From: Cylindrospermum stagnale PCC 7417
GTDB taxonomy: Bacteria; Cyanobacteriota; Cyanobacteriia; Cyanobacteriales; Nostocaceae
DNA: 64,000 nt
Assembly (NCBI RefSeq): GCF_000317535.1
Contig: NC_019744.1
Coordinates: 90,333 to 154,332 of the forward strand
Direction: 5' to 3'
The first letter of the stretch is position 1. Each line of letters opens with the position of its first letter. Below are positions 33,163-42,389 of this stretch, in pieces. Below the pieces are notes generated by a model. The model had not been told where the DNA came from. It did not search any database and was given only the letters and a program-made list of their open reading frames with translations. The position numbers and the translations under genes were made by a program.

Positions 33163-36042
33163 ATGACCATGAGTTCTTCAGCTAAAGGGAAAATATCTAA
33201 AGATAAGGTAGGCAGTAAAAATATCTCTACTCAAGAGATTTCTGTTGCCAAACGTCTCACTCCTTTTGAGGACTTAACTCATATTGCTGCGATCGCTAGT
33301 ATCTCCATAGCAGGCAGAAAAGATGTTGGTGCGATTATCCTGAAGAGAAAAGACGATATCCAAATTAAATTCTGCTTTGACTGCCAAGGTATCCATTCTT
33401 CACTTCCAGATAGTCAAATTTTACCAATTTTTGCAGGCATAGAAGCAGGACTCAAGGAAATACCTTATGGTGAATCCCTGACCTTCCACCTGGGTTCATT
33501 TACCGATGACCATGACCGTCAACAGGAGCTAAAAGCAATAGAACAAAATTGTAGTAGTGATGAACTCATGCTACTAATTAGGTCAGAACGTTTGCGAATT
33601 AGAGATTTGACAAACCAAGGGAATCGCAAAAATAAATTTTTGAGAATTTACTGTACCTATACTGTTGCTGTTTCTGAAGATGGTAAAACAGCCGATTTTG
33701 TGGAAAAATTTATCCTGCAAGCTAGAGAAAGTTGGCATAAGTTTACTGGACAAATTCACGAAGTTAGACATCAACGCATTGAATCAATCCTCAAAAATAG
33801 CTTTACATCTGGCTTTCAGCTATGGGAACAAACCCTCAATAATAAAATGGGGTTAAATATCAAACCTCTGGGTTCTCAGGAACTGTGGGGTGTAATTTGG
33901 AGCCAATTTAATACCAGCAAACCTCCAAATATCCCTCACTTGCTGACCTTGGATGATGATGGACTGCGGGAAGAACAAAACAGCGACTTTCACATTCGGC
34001 ATTTAATTTTAGAACGAGAAGCATCAGTTCCTTTTTTGGATAGAGCTTGGGTGAACTTGCAAAACCATTACATCGGTGCATTAACATTCACAGAAAAACC
34101 TATTGGCTGGGTGGATGAATATGCTCAATTACGGTATTTGTGGGAACTAATTGCTAGAGATAAGGTTTCTGACACAGAAATTATCTGTCAGCTGACGAGA
34201 GCCAATGAGGGGTTAGCCAAAACGGCACTGCAACGGATTACCAAACAATCTATCGTTTCCTCTGCCATGTCTGCTGATAAAAACAGCGTGGACGTAAAGG
34301 CGAATTTGAACATGGGGGAAGCGATCGCAGCACAAGAAACCATTTATAAAGGTGCAGTGCCAATTCATACGGCAGTAGTCTTTCTGGTACACCGTCCTTC
34401 ACGCCAAAAACTAGATGAAGCTTGTCGTTATGTTTCTAGCTGCTTTCTCCGTCCGGCTGTTGTGGTGCGAGAAATGGAATATGCCTGGAAAGTATGGTTA
34501 CAATGTTTACCAATTGTCTGGGAAAACTTGCTGACTAAACCATTTAATCGCAGGTTGCCTTATTTCAGTAGTGAAGTGCCAGGATTAATGCCAGTGGTTA
34601 AAACTGCAACTGGAGATAAAGCAGGGTTTGAGTTAATTGCTGATGAAGGTGGCACTCCTATTCATTTAGATTTATACAACAACCACAAAAATTTAGCAGT
34701 ATTTGGGACAACTCGTGCAGGTAAATCAGTGTTGGTGGCAGGTTTACTCACTCCTGCATTAGCTCAAGATATTCCAGTGGTTGCTCTTGATTATCCTAAA
34801 CCAGATGGTACTAGCACCTTTACTGACTATACCAATTTTATGGGAGTAGATGGGGCATATTTTGATATTAGCCGTGAGACAAATAACCTGTTTGAATTGC
34901 CAGATTTGAGGGGTTTAGAAGCAGATTTAAGAAAAGAGCGATTAACAGACTTTAAGGATTTTCTCAAATCCACAATCATTACAATGGTGATAGGTACTAA
35001 TCCCGTTGGTGTTGATGCCACGATGGTGAGTAATATTGAAAGTATCATCACCTTAGCAATTGGAACATTTTTTGCAGATGATGACATCAAATTACGCTAT
35101 AAATTGGCATTAGAAAAAGGTTTGGGGACAGAGGAATGGAACGATACACCTACACTTAATGACTTCTACAACTATTGCTCTCCAGGCTACATAAAGCTTG
35201 ATTCAATTGCCAGCAATAGTCAAGAACAACTCAAAGCACTAGACCAAATTAGGCTGCGATTAAAATTTTGGCTCAATAGTAGAGTAGGTCAATCTATTAG
35301 CCAACCCTCTAGTTTTCGTACTGATGCTAAGTTGCTAGTATTTGCATTGCGTTCTCTCTCGAATGAGGCAGATGCAGCAATTTTATCATTGAGTGCTTAT
35401 GCCGCAGCTTTGCGTCGCGCTCTTAGTTCTAAGGCTTCAATTTTCTTTTTGGATGAAGCACCGATATTGTTTCAATTTGAAGCAATTGCAGAACTAATTG
35501 GCAGATTATGTGCTAATGGTGCTAAAGCTGGGATTCGCGTAATTTTATCAGCACAAGAACCAGATACTATTTATCAAAGTAAATCGGCGGCTAAAATTTT
35601 TGCTAACCTGACTACTCGGCTTATTGGTCGGATTCAAAGTAGTACAATAGAGTCATTTATCAAATATTTTCAATATCCAACAGAGATTATTTCTCGCAAT
35701 AGTACAGAGGCATTCTTTCCCAAAAAAGAAAGCATTTATTCACAATGGCTATTAGATGATAATGGTAAATTTACATTCTGCCGTTATTATCCTGCCTATT
35801 GCCTTTTAGCTGCTGTTGCTAATAATCCACAAGAACAGGAACTCAGAACCCTATATCTCAGAAAATACCAAGATGACCCCATGACTGGAATAGTGAGGTT
35901 TTCTGAAGTATACATGAAGATGATTAGAGGTGAAGAACTTACAGAGGAGGCTTATGCGATTTTAGAACAAGTGAAACTGAAATCAAAGCCAGCTCATCGT
36001 TCAGAAGCTAAGTCTGATAAACCATTGAAAATAGTGGCATAA
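33163..36042 (+). CDS. virB4: VirB4/TraC-type conjugation ATPase
   Basis: Walker A GTTRAGKS (residues 515-522) and Walker B SIFFLDEAPILF lie in the C-terminal RecA-like domain; VLDYPKPDG and RVILSAQEP are further VirB4/TraC motifs. The N-terminal 400 residues are the VirB4 N-domain, with the RREDxx-like KRKDD and FHLGSFTDD elements. It powers assembly of the secretion channel or pilus at the inner membrane. ATG 33163 is used; a TTG at 33148 would overlap the VirB3-like gene. Length of 959 is in the upper VirB4 range, as in other cyanobacterial plasmids. Confidence 0.93.
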   Translation: MTMSSSAKGKISKDKVGSKNISTQEISVAKRLTPFEDLTHIAAIASISIAGRKDVGAIILKRKDDIQIKFCFDCQGIHSSLPDSQILPIFAGIEAGLKEIPYGESLTFHLGSFTDDHDRQQELKAIEQNCSSDELMLLIRSERLRIRDLTNQGNRKNKFLRIYCTYTVAVSEDGKTADFVEKFILQARESWHKFTGQIHEVRHQRIESILKNSFTSGFQLWEQTLNNKMGLNIKPLGSQELWGVIWSQFNTSKPPNIPHLLTLDDDGLREEQNSDFHIRHLILEREASVPFLDRAWVNLQNHYIGALTFTEKPIGWVDEYAQLRYLWELIARDKVSDTEIICQLTRANEGLAKTALQRITKQSIVSSAMSADKNSVDVKANLNMGEAIAAQETIYKGAVPIHTAVVFLVHRPSRQKLDEACRYVSSCFLRPAVVVREMEYAWKVWLQCLPIVWENLLTKPFNRRLPYFSSEVPGLMPVVKTATGDKAGFELIADEGGTPIHLDLYNNHKNLAVFGTTRAGKSVLVAGLLTPALAQDIPVVALDYPKPDGTSTFTDYTNFMGVDGAYFDISRETNNLFELPDLRGLEADLRKERLTDFKDFLKSTIITMVIGTNPVGVDATMVSNIESIITLAIGTFFADDDIKLRYKLALEKGLGTEEWNDTPTLNDFYNYCSPGYIKLDSIASNSQEQLKALDQIRLRLKFWLNSRVGQSISQPSSFRTDAKLLVFALRSLSNEADAAILSLSAYAAALRRALSSKASIFFLDEAPILFQFEAIAELIGRLCANGAKAGIRVILSAQEPDTIYQSKSAAKIFANLTTRLIGRIQSSTIESFIKYFQYPTEIISRNSTEAFFPKKESIYSQWLLDDNGKFTFCRYYPAYCLLAAVANNPQEQELRTLYLRKYQDDPMTGIVRFSEVYMKMIRGEELTEEAYAILEQVKLKSKPAHRSEAKSDKPLKIVA

Positions 36043-36084
36043 ATTGAGTTACAAAAAAACTGATTTTTAAAGAGAGGATATATC

Positions 36085-36843
36085 ATGAAAAATCACAAGA
36101 CAAATGTAATCTCAACTGCTATTGTATCAGGTTGTATATTAGCAGCAATAACTGTACCAAGTAATGCTTTTGCAATTGACATAGGAGGGCAAATTGACAA
36201 TTTCTTCAACCAAACATTTGGATACATAAACGGCTATTTTAACGAGGTAGCGAGTCAACTAAAGGAAGAAGTAGATAAAAGTTGGGGAAATCTCCAAAAA
36301 GATGCTCAAGCAGCAATTGAGGAATCCAAGGGAAATATGGGGATACCAGACCCTACAGCAGCTAGTCAAAAATTAGCTGATAAATTGCAAGACAAAGGAG
36401 GGATAGCAGCAGAAAGTAGCACTATTATTGGTGCGGTGGAAGCTGGGAAACAACTAGAAAGAGATAGCACCCGCGCTACGGTAGCTAGTGTTTTAGGAAA
36501 AGAAGGACAGCAGCGTACTCAATCTGAAATTGATGCTACCAACAAAACTGTTGCAGAAGCACAGCAGTTAGCTGTAGATGCTCAAAATATGGATGCTTCA
36601 CAAGATGTCCTCAAAGCGATCGCCGCCCAAAATGCTCAAATCGTCTCTATGCTGGGACAGGTACGTACTGATGGTTTACAAGCACGACATGATGCTCAAC
36701 AAACTAACCTCATGCTCAATCAAATTGCTGAAAGTCAATCAGAACAAAATCGTGCCAGAAGAGTTTTGTCTACTGGTATGACTAGTCAATATTTAGAGTT
36801 GACTGGTTGGAGTCGATTAGACCCTGCTTATGTCAATAAATGA
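36085..36843 (+). CDS. VirB5/TrbJ-like exported protein
   Basis: A clear signal peptide (VISTAIVSGCILAAITVPSN, cleavage after AFA near residue 30) is followed by a nearly all-helical mature protein with coiled-coil character (SEIDATNKTVAEAQQLAVDA; AQNAQIVSMLGQVRTDGLQA; RHDAQQTNLMLNQIAESQSE). That pattern, and the place directly after virB4, fits VirB5/TrbJ minor pilus proteins. An AGAGAGGA ribosome site precedes the ATG. Similarity to VirB5 is structural and positional, not from a diagnostic motif. Confidence 0.7.
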   Translation: MKNHKTNVISTAIVSGCILAAITVPSNAFAIDIGGQIDNFFNQTFGYINGYFNEVASQLKEEVDKSWGNLQKDAQAAIEESKGNMGIPDPTAASQKLADKLQDKGGIAAESSTIIGAVEAGKQLERDSTRATVASVLGKEGQQRTQSEIDATNKTVAEAQQLAVDAQNMDASQDVLKAIAAQNAQIVSMLGQVRTDGLQARHDAQQTNLMLNQIAESQSEQNRARRVLSTGMTSQYLELTGWSRLDPAYVNK

Positions 36844-37375
36844 AATACATTGTTAATTCTCTAATTTTGGATCAGGATTTTCAGATTTAAGGATTAACAG
36901 GATTGATACCATTTCTTTGTGAGGCTGCGCCGATTTTTTTGACCTTTTCTTTTTTGTCTCTGTGTCCTCTGCGCCTCTGTGGTAGCCTGCGGCACGCCGC
37001 TCCGCGTCTACGTTTATCTTTAAATCCCCGATATATTTTTAAATTGGGCGCATCTATGGCTACGCCAGGCAAGCTACATACAGAATTGGTATGATTTGAA
37101 AATTATTAAGATTAATCCTGATTATCCTTTCATCCTGTTTATATTTTGGATTAAAAGTCTTGATGAACTGCCCCTGAAATTTTCAACATTAATCAAATGG
37201 GAGCATCCACTTTTGAAATAAACATAATTATGTCGTGCCAAAAACGATACTATATGGTTTATCTAAAAAAGTCTATCTGCCAAAACTGGATGCTTCCAAT
37301 CAAAAATCAAATTCCTCAACTGGTGTCTAATTAACTCTTTCCTCCGTTCTATCCATACCTACCAGGAATAACGCT
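36844..37375. repeat. Intergenic repeats inside the secretion cluster
   Basis: 36860-36905 (…GGATCAGGATTTTCAGATTT… and AAGGATTAACAGGATT) recurs inverted at about 45810-45860. Between 36920 and 37030 is a GC-rich dispersed repeat with CTGCGGCACGCCGCTCCGC. No gene is visible; the final bases before 37376 carry an AGGAAT ribosome site. Confidence 0.55.
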
Positions 37376-38518
37376 ATGTTGGGTCAAACAATACTAGCAG
37401 CTAATAACTTCGGTGCAGGAGATTTAATCGAAAATGCATCTGCTGGTGCCAGCCTGGTAGCAGAAGGTTTTAATGAACTGTGGCAACAAACTCTTACAGG
37501 TGGACTATACGCTTCTCTGTGCAAAGTTGGGGTATTGTTTGCAGTTGCTTCCCTAGCACTTTTTATGGTGCAATGGGGTAAGCAAATGATTAATGACGAA
37601 GAACAAAGGGCATTTAGTGAATTAATTTGGCCTTTAATCGTTACTGTTCTTCTTACTAACAATGGCTCTCTATTAGCCAATAGCACTTTGGCACTCAGGG
37701 AATATATTAACAGTGTTAACAACTATATATTAGAGTACACAGCAGCTGATGCTGATTTGAGAGCAGCGTACCAGCAAGCACTAGGACAAGCAGCATTAGA
37801 AACTGCGGTAGGTAATGCTATCCAAGAATGTCGTTCTTCTCAACTATCAAATGAAGAAGCGATACAGTGTCTCAAACAAGCAAGAGCCGATCTAGAAGCC
37901 AAATTTCCTGACATTTTTAAAGATACAGAAGGTGGTAGCTATCTAGGGGCAGCAGGCAGTTGGATTACTAAAAGTTTAGACAAAATCAACCAAGCAGCTT
38001 CAGAAGCTGAAGGTGATAGTGTATTTGAAGGTATCGCTAACAAAATCACTGCGGCATCAACCGCCGCAATTGGTGCAGTCGTTACCACATTTATTACCAG
38101 TCTACTATTAGCACTAAATAATGCTTACCAATGGGGTCTGGAACTAGCATTGCTTCTAACTGCATTGATAGCGCCCTTGGCAGTGGGAGGTTCTTTAATG
38201 CCAATTGGTAGTAAAGCAATTGTTGGTTGGCTAACAGGGTTTTTTACTGTTGGTCTTGCTAAACTTTCTTTCAACATTATTTTAGGTTTAGCTGGACAGT
38301 TAATTGCTACAGCCAAAGCTAGTCAGCCCATGATTTTTCTGGCATTTATTGGCTTAGTTGCCCCATTTTTAGCCACAGGAATTGCTGCTGGAGGTGGTCT
38401 AGCGGTGCTGACTCAGCTTAATAGTGGCGCTCAATGGTTAGCTGGTGGTGCTATCTCAGCAGGTAATATTGCTCTTTCTGCCAGTGTTTCCCGGATAACA
38501 GCCATAATTCGCAAATAA
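37376..38518 (+). CDS. VirB6/TrbL-like polytopic membrane protein
   Basis: At least six hydrophobic helices: near residues 45-65 (LCKVGVLFAVASLALFMVQW), 80-100 and, in the second half, AIGAVVTTFITSLLLALNNA, ELALLLTALIAPLAVGGSLM, FFTVGLAKLSFNIILGLAGQ, FLAFIGLVAPFLATGIAAGG. A periplasmic or cytosolic central segment (120-215) is rich in Ala and Gln. This is the topology of VirB6/TrbL, the inner-membrane channel component. Followed after 24 bases by the VirB8-like gene. The start was taken at the only plausible ATG with the first hydrophobic segment intact. Confidence 0.8.
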   Translation: MLGQTILAANNFGAGDLIENASAGASLVAEGFNELWQQTLTGGLYASLCKVGVLFAVASLALFMVQWGKQMINDEEQRAFSELIWPLIVTVLLTNNGSLLANSTLALREYINSVNNYILEYTAADADLRAAYQQALGQAALETAVGNAIQECRSSQLSNEEAIQCLKQARADLEAKFPDIFKDTEGGSYLGAAGSWITKSLDKINQAASEAEGDSVFEGIANKITAASTAAIGAVVTTFITSLLLALNNAYQWGLELALLLTALIAPLAVGGSLMPIGSKAIVGWLTGFFTVGLAKLSFNIILGLAGQLIATAKASQPMIFLAFIGLVAPFLATGIAAGGGLAVLTQLNSGAQWLAGGAISAGNIALSASVSRITAIIRK

Positions 38519-38542
38519 AAAGCCCATCAATTTTTAGCAATT

Positions 38543-39325
38543 ATGTTAAACCACACTAAATCTAAAGCTCCTAAAAGAGAAGTATTACAGTTCCTTAGTT
38601 CTGGGCAATCGGTATCTAACCCCATTGCTATTGTTGCTGTAATCTCTCTAATTTTTAGTTCTTTATCGTTTCTATTACAAATTCTCAATTATGGTGCAAC
38701 TTCCACTTTAGCTCGTAAAGAACCACCATCTTTAGTCCAGATTGCTGATGGTAATACAATCAATGTTAAAGCACTGGAACCTGATGACCGTTCACCAGAA
38801 GTAATTAAAAAGTTTGTTGTGGATACACTGGTAAAAATGTTTAATTGGGACGGACTGATAACATCAACTAAAAACGGAGAAATTATCACTCAACAAGATA
38901 ATGGCACTACTATCAAAGTGAAAAAAGGAACTGCACGAGTTACTACAAAAGCTTGGGAAGCTGCCTTTGCATTGAGTGAAGAACAAGACTTTCGAGCTAG
39001 TTTTCTCAAAAGATTAGCAGAACTTACACCACCAAGTGTCTTCCAAGGTACTTTGCAAAGTTCTTTTGTGCCACGCTATGTTAGTGAACCGCGCAAGATA
39101 GGTAAGGGAAAATGGCAAGTAGATGTGGTTGCTACTTTGGTGACATTTAGTAAAGATGATAATGCTGGTAATGGAATAGCTTTTAATAAAACAGTTATAG
39201 TTCAAGCTATACAAACTCCTCAAAAACCTCCAGAAACTACGGAGATTGCTCAGAAAATTTATTCTGTCCGCAGGTCAGGTTTGGAAATTATTGAAGTCAC
39301 AGATTTGAATTTAGGTAAAAACTAA
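38543..39325 (+). CDS. VirB8/TraE-like bitopic protein
   Basis: One N-terminal membrane helix (ISLIFSSLSFLLQILNYGAT, about residues 35-55) and a soluble domain of 200 residues ending in IYSVRRSGLEIIEVTDLNLG. A basic cytoplasmic N-terminus, a single helix and a periplasmic alpha/beta domain is the VirB8/TraE design. Between VirB6-like and VirB10-like genes, the position is also right. No catalytic motif is expected. A gap of 472 bases with a repeat separates it from the next gene. Confidence 0.72.
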   Translation: MLNHTKSKAPKREVLQFLSSGQSVSNPIAIVAVISLIFSSLSFLLQILNYGATSTLARKEPPSLVQIADGNTINVKALEPDDRSPEVIKKFVVDTLVKMFNWDGLITSTKNGEIITQQDNGTTIKVKKGTARVTTKAWEAAFALSEEQDFRASFLKRLAELTPPSVFQGTLQSSFVPRYVSEPRKIGKGKWQVDVVATLVTFSKDDNAGNGIAFNKTVIVQAIQTPQKPPETTEIAQKIYSVRRSGLEIIEVTDLNLGKN

Positions 39326-39797
39326 GCAATTTAAAATTTAAAATGCCTTGTACAAAGGAGATATACGCGAATGTTATACCGCTAGGATAAGCTAACAAAA
39401 TTTAAAAAGCTGTTCCACGAGGTTTGGATTTTTTGTTGATTTTTGTACAGACGCAGGCAGGTAAGTCAATGTTAATATTTATTGTTATAAACAAGTAGTA
39501 ATCAAAGCAAAAAAGGGGGGTAACCTTGTCGATTTTTATTCCTATAGCAATTCTATTTGAGTTGTAAACAGCATTTCTTTAACGTATCCCTGCGGGAGCC
39601 GTAGGCATTACCGCTCCAGACGCAGAGAGGAGGCAGCGCGTTGCGGGGGTTCCCCCCGTTGTAGCGACTGCCGTCGCAGAGGAAGAGAAACAAGAGATAT
39701 GATGCTTACGGCACGCTTCGCTGTCTTCGCAGCTCCTCTGCAAGAGGCACACATCTTATTTAGGTAGGTTATTGACATAATAGAGAAAGGTAACTTT
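39326..39797. repeat. Intergenic dispersed repeat (half-MITE)
   Basis: 39541-39560 carries TATAGCAATTCTATTTGA, identical to the right end of the MITE at 45518-45794. 39583-39680 (…CCCTGCGGGAGCCGTAGGCA…, GCAGCGCGTTGCGGGGGTTC…) is the inverted equivalent of 45600-45730. Only one end is recognisable, so this is an incomplete or fused copy. A GAAAGGT ribosome site precedes the VirB10 start. Confidence 0.55.
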
Positions 39798-41489
39798 ATG
39801 AAAGGAAATTTAGAAGAAGAAACTGAATCTAATAGAATAAATAACTTGCTAAAATTTGAAGAGGATGAAAACGAAGATAACCTTAATACCACTGATCATC
39901 AAAATGATATTACTGCATCAGATGTGGAACTAGGAGATGAATTAGGGTTAGTAGAAACACAACATTCACTTGTAAATTCCCCGTGGTCGCGCACAGCAGT
40001 GGTTGGGGGAGGATTTGGATTGGTATTTCTCCTAATTTTTATGTTTCTCAATCCCATCATGAACGGGAAGATAACGAAGAAAGAACAAACATCAGAAGTT
40101 GCTGCTACTCCACCTCCAGAAGAAATTCCCACAAAAGATGGTGATATTTATGCAAAATTAGCATTACAAAAACAGGCAGAAGAACTGGAAGCATTCAAAG
40201 ATAAAAATAGGGTAAGGGACGAATTACCACTAGAAAATCAGGATAAGCAGAAGGTTGAAAATTTGACCAAAACTAAAACTATTCCTAATAAATCCGTCAG
40301 CAGAGAAACATTTTCAACATCCACTAGGGAACAACAACCTAGAAGACCTACGAGAGCGGAAAGACCTGTAAGAGAAATGCCAATTGCACGATATTCACCA
40401 CCAGTACAAACTGTTGCAACTCCAACAAGATTGCCTCAACAACAAACCACTTTCAAATCTGTTACTAAACCTTCTGACCCATTAGTAGAATTAGCAAAGT
40501 TGCGTTCTTTTGGTTCTGCTGGTCAAATTTATTACGCAACAGCAATTACCAACGAGAAAAAGGAGGCAGTAGCCACCCAAACTCGAAATTCTGGAGCCTC
40601 AGATTATACTCCCAGACGTAGGTCGAGTTATAACCGCAGTTCTCAACCGGAAACAGTTTTTACCAACAACTCATCATCCGATTTGGAAAGCGGTGCTGAT
40701 ACTAATGGTGGCAGGGAAATCGAGGGACTAAAGCCCAGGTGGACTCCCGTAGTTACTGCGAATACTATCGCTAAAAATGATAAATTGACAAACTCCAGTA
40801 ATAGCAAGGATTATTCAGCAGATGAAGCGGGCATTATTGAGGGGAGAGAAGAGCAGTATTTAAGGGTGGGAGAGTACGCTGCTGCTACATTAGAAACACC
40901 CCTCATTTGGTCGGGAAATACCAATTCCAACTCCCAAAGTAAGTTTATTGCTAAACTCACCCAACCATTACTGAGCAATATTGGGCAAGAAGCAATTCCA
41001 ACTAACACGCTACTCAGTGTTGAAATTCAGGAAGTTGATTCATCTGGTAGAGCTACTGCTGTAGTCACTGCTATCCTCAAAGACGGCACGGAATATACAT
41101 TGCCAGCTGGAGCAATTGTGATACTGGGGAAAGGGGGAGAACCCTTAATTGCTCATCAGTATCACGACAAAGGTAAAGAGATTTTGGGCTTGGATGCAGG
41201 ATTAGGTTTGATGTCGGGACTGGCCAAGGTGGGGGAGGTGATTAACCAACCTGATATTGAAAGTAGCATTTCTCAATCTAATGGTGGATTTAGCAGTATC
41301 CAAACCAGTCGCAATGGCGATCGCTCTTTACTGGGTGCATTTGCTCAAGGAGCGTTTGGTACAGTTGCCAAGCAGGTGGAGGAACGAAACCAAAAAGCGA
41401 TCGCTGAAATTATGAAACGACCCAACATTTGGTTCATCCCCCAAAATACCAAAATCACCGTTCAAGTAAATCGGTCTTTGCGACTTTAA
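39798..41489 (+). CDS. virB10: VirB10/TrbI-like scaffold protein
   Basis: Cytoplasmic acidic N-terminus (1-65), one membrane helix (VVGGGFGLVFLLIFMFLNPI, about 72-91), a proline/glutamine/arginine-rich periplasmic linker (100-330), and the conserved C-terminal TrbI/VirB10 beta-barrel (about 360-563: YAAATLETPLIWSG, LPAGAIVILGKGG, and the ending PNIWFIPQNTKITVQVNRSL). It spans the envelope from the inner to the outer membrane. The following VirB9-like gene starts 43 bases downstream. Length 563 is usual for cyanobacterial versions. Confidence 0.9.
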   Translation: MKGNLEEETESNRINNLLKFEEDENEDNLNTTDHQNDITASDVELGDELGLVETQHSLVNSPWSRTAVVGGGFGLVFLLIFMFLNPIMNGKITKKEQTSEVAATPPPEEIPTKDGDIYAKLALQKQAEELEAFKDKNRVRDELPLENQDKQKVENLTKTKTIPNKSVSRETFSTSTREQQPRRPTRAERPVREMPIARYSPPVQTVATPTRLPQQQTTFKSVTKPSDPLVELAKLRSFGSAGQIYYATAITNEKKEAVATQTRNSGASDYTPRRRSSYNRSSQPETVFTNNSSSDLESGADTNGGREIEGLKPRWTPVVTANTIAKNDKLTNSSNSKDYSADEAGIIEGREEQYLRVGEYAAATLETPLIWSGNTNSNSQSKFIAKLTQPLLSNIGQEAIPTNTLLSVEIQEVDSSGRATAVVTAILKDGTEYTLPAGAIVILGKGGEPLIAHQYHDKGKEILGLDAGLGLMSGLAKVGEVINQPDIESSISQSNGGFSSIQTSRNGDRSLLGAFAQGAFGTVAKQVEERNQKAIAEIMKRPNIWFIPQNTKITVQVNRSLRL

Positions 41490-41531
41490 GCTACTGAGTA
41501 AAGATTGGTGAAAGTCTCTTGGAGGGTGAAG

Positions 41532-42380
41532 ATGAACAAATTTTTCTGGTTATCTCTAGCTGTCACAGCATCTTTATTCGTTGCTATTCCATCTCACGCA
41601 TTACCAGCATCACGAACAGAGTCAACTAATACCAAGAGTTCTGTCCGCATTATCCCTCAAAGTAAAGCCACTGGGACTCAAGCCCAACTGCAAACTGTGG
41701 AGGTATGGCCGGGACATGGTGTATCCATCTCATTTTATGAAACTGGTGAGGTTATTCAACGAGTATGGTTAGACGACTCTTCCCGCATCCTCATAGATGT
41801 GGACGGTTGTTTGGAAGGATTATCCAGCAGGTCTAATTGTCAAGACTCAGGAGCCGGTTTAATTCACCTCAGACAAATCAACCCAATCAGTATTCCCGGA
41901 ATGCCTAATGCCAAAAACGGCGCACACCTGACGATTATTACTCAATCTTTGGGTGGCGATTGCCTCCGGCACTGCGCTCCGCGCAATCGCCAAGTTTATA
42001 ACTTTCGGGTGTTAACAGGGAGAGGTAATCCACGCTACAGTACCATCTCAATCACTCCCGATGTCACCCGCAAAGAAGCACCACCCGCAGATTCTATTAT
42101 TGTCGCCACTATTACCAGAGGATTACGGGTAGCAGCAGAGAAACGCTGGATAACTCCCAGCAATCCCCTATGGCAGAAACTGCAAACTCTAGTGCAAGAG
42201 TTAGAGTCAGGCAAAAATCTTACTAGTGCTGCTCAAAGTGCCAAAGTTTCTCCTCAGCTAGTTGAGCGTTTATTGCAATTAGGGACTGAATCAACTGTTC
42301 CTAATCAAGTTCCTAACCAAAAATTTAGACCTACAATCCAGAGAGAGCAAGAATTTTTAGGCGATTCTTCTAGTAATTAA
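41532..42380 (+). CDS. VirB9/TraK-like outer-membrane complex protein with an in-frame repeat
   Basis: Signal peptide (FFWLSLAVTASLFVAIPSHA) followed by a beta-rich domain beginning VEVWPGHGVSISFYETGEVI, as in VirB9/TraK proteins, then a helical C-terminal part. ATG 41532 is preceded by GGAGGGTGAAG. Codons for GGDCLRHCAPRNRQVYNF (about 41952-41997) include a palindromic GGCGATTGC…GCAATCGCC dispersed repeat inserted in frame, which adds about eleven residues with two cysteines. Forms the outer-membrane ring with VirB10. Confidence 0.75.
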   Translation: MNKFFWLSLAVTASLFVAIPSHALPASRTESTNTKSSVRIIPQSKATGTQAQLQTVEVWPGHGVSISFYETGEVIQRVWLDDSSRILIDVDGCLEGLSSRSNCQDSGAGLIHLRQINPISIPGMPNAKNGAHLTIITQSLGGDCLRHCAPRNRQVYNFRVLTGRGNPRYSTISITPDVTRKEAPPADSIIVATITRGLRVAAEKRWITPSNPLWQKLQTLVQELESGKNLTSAAQSAKVSPQLVERLLQLGTESTVPNQVPNQKFRPTIQREQEFLGDSSSN

Positions 42381-42389
42381 GGTGTAAAT

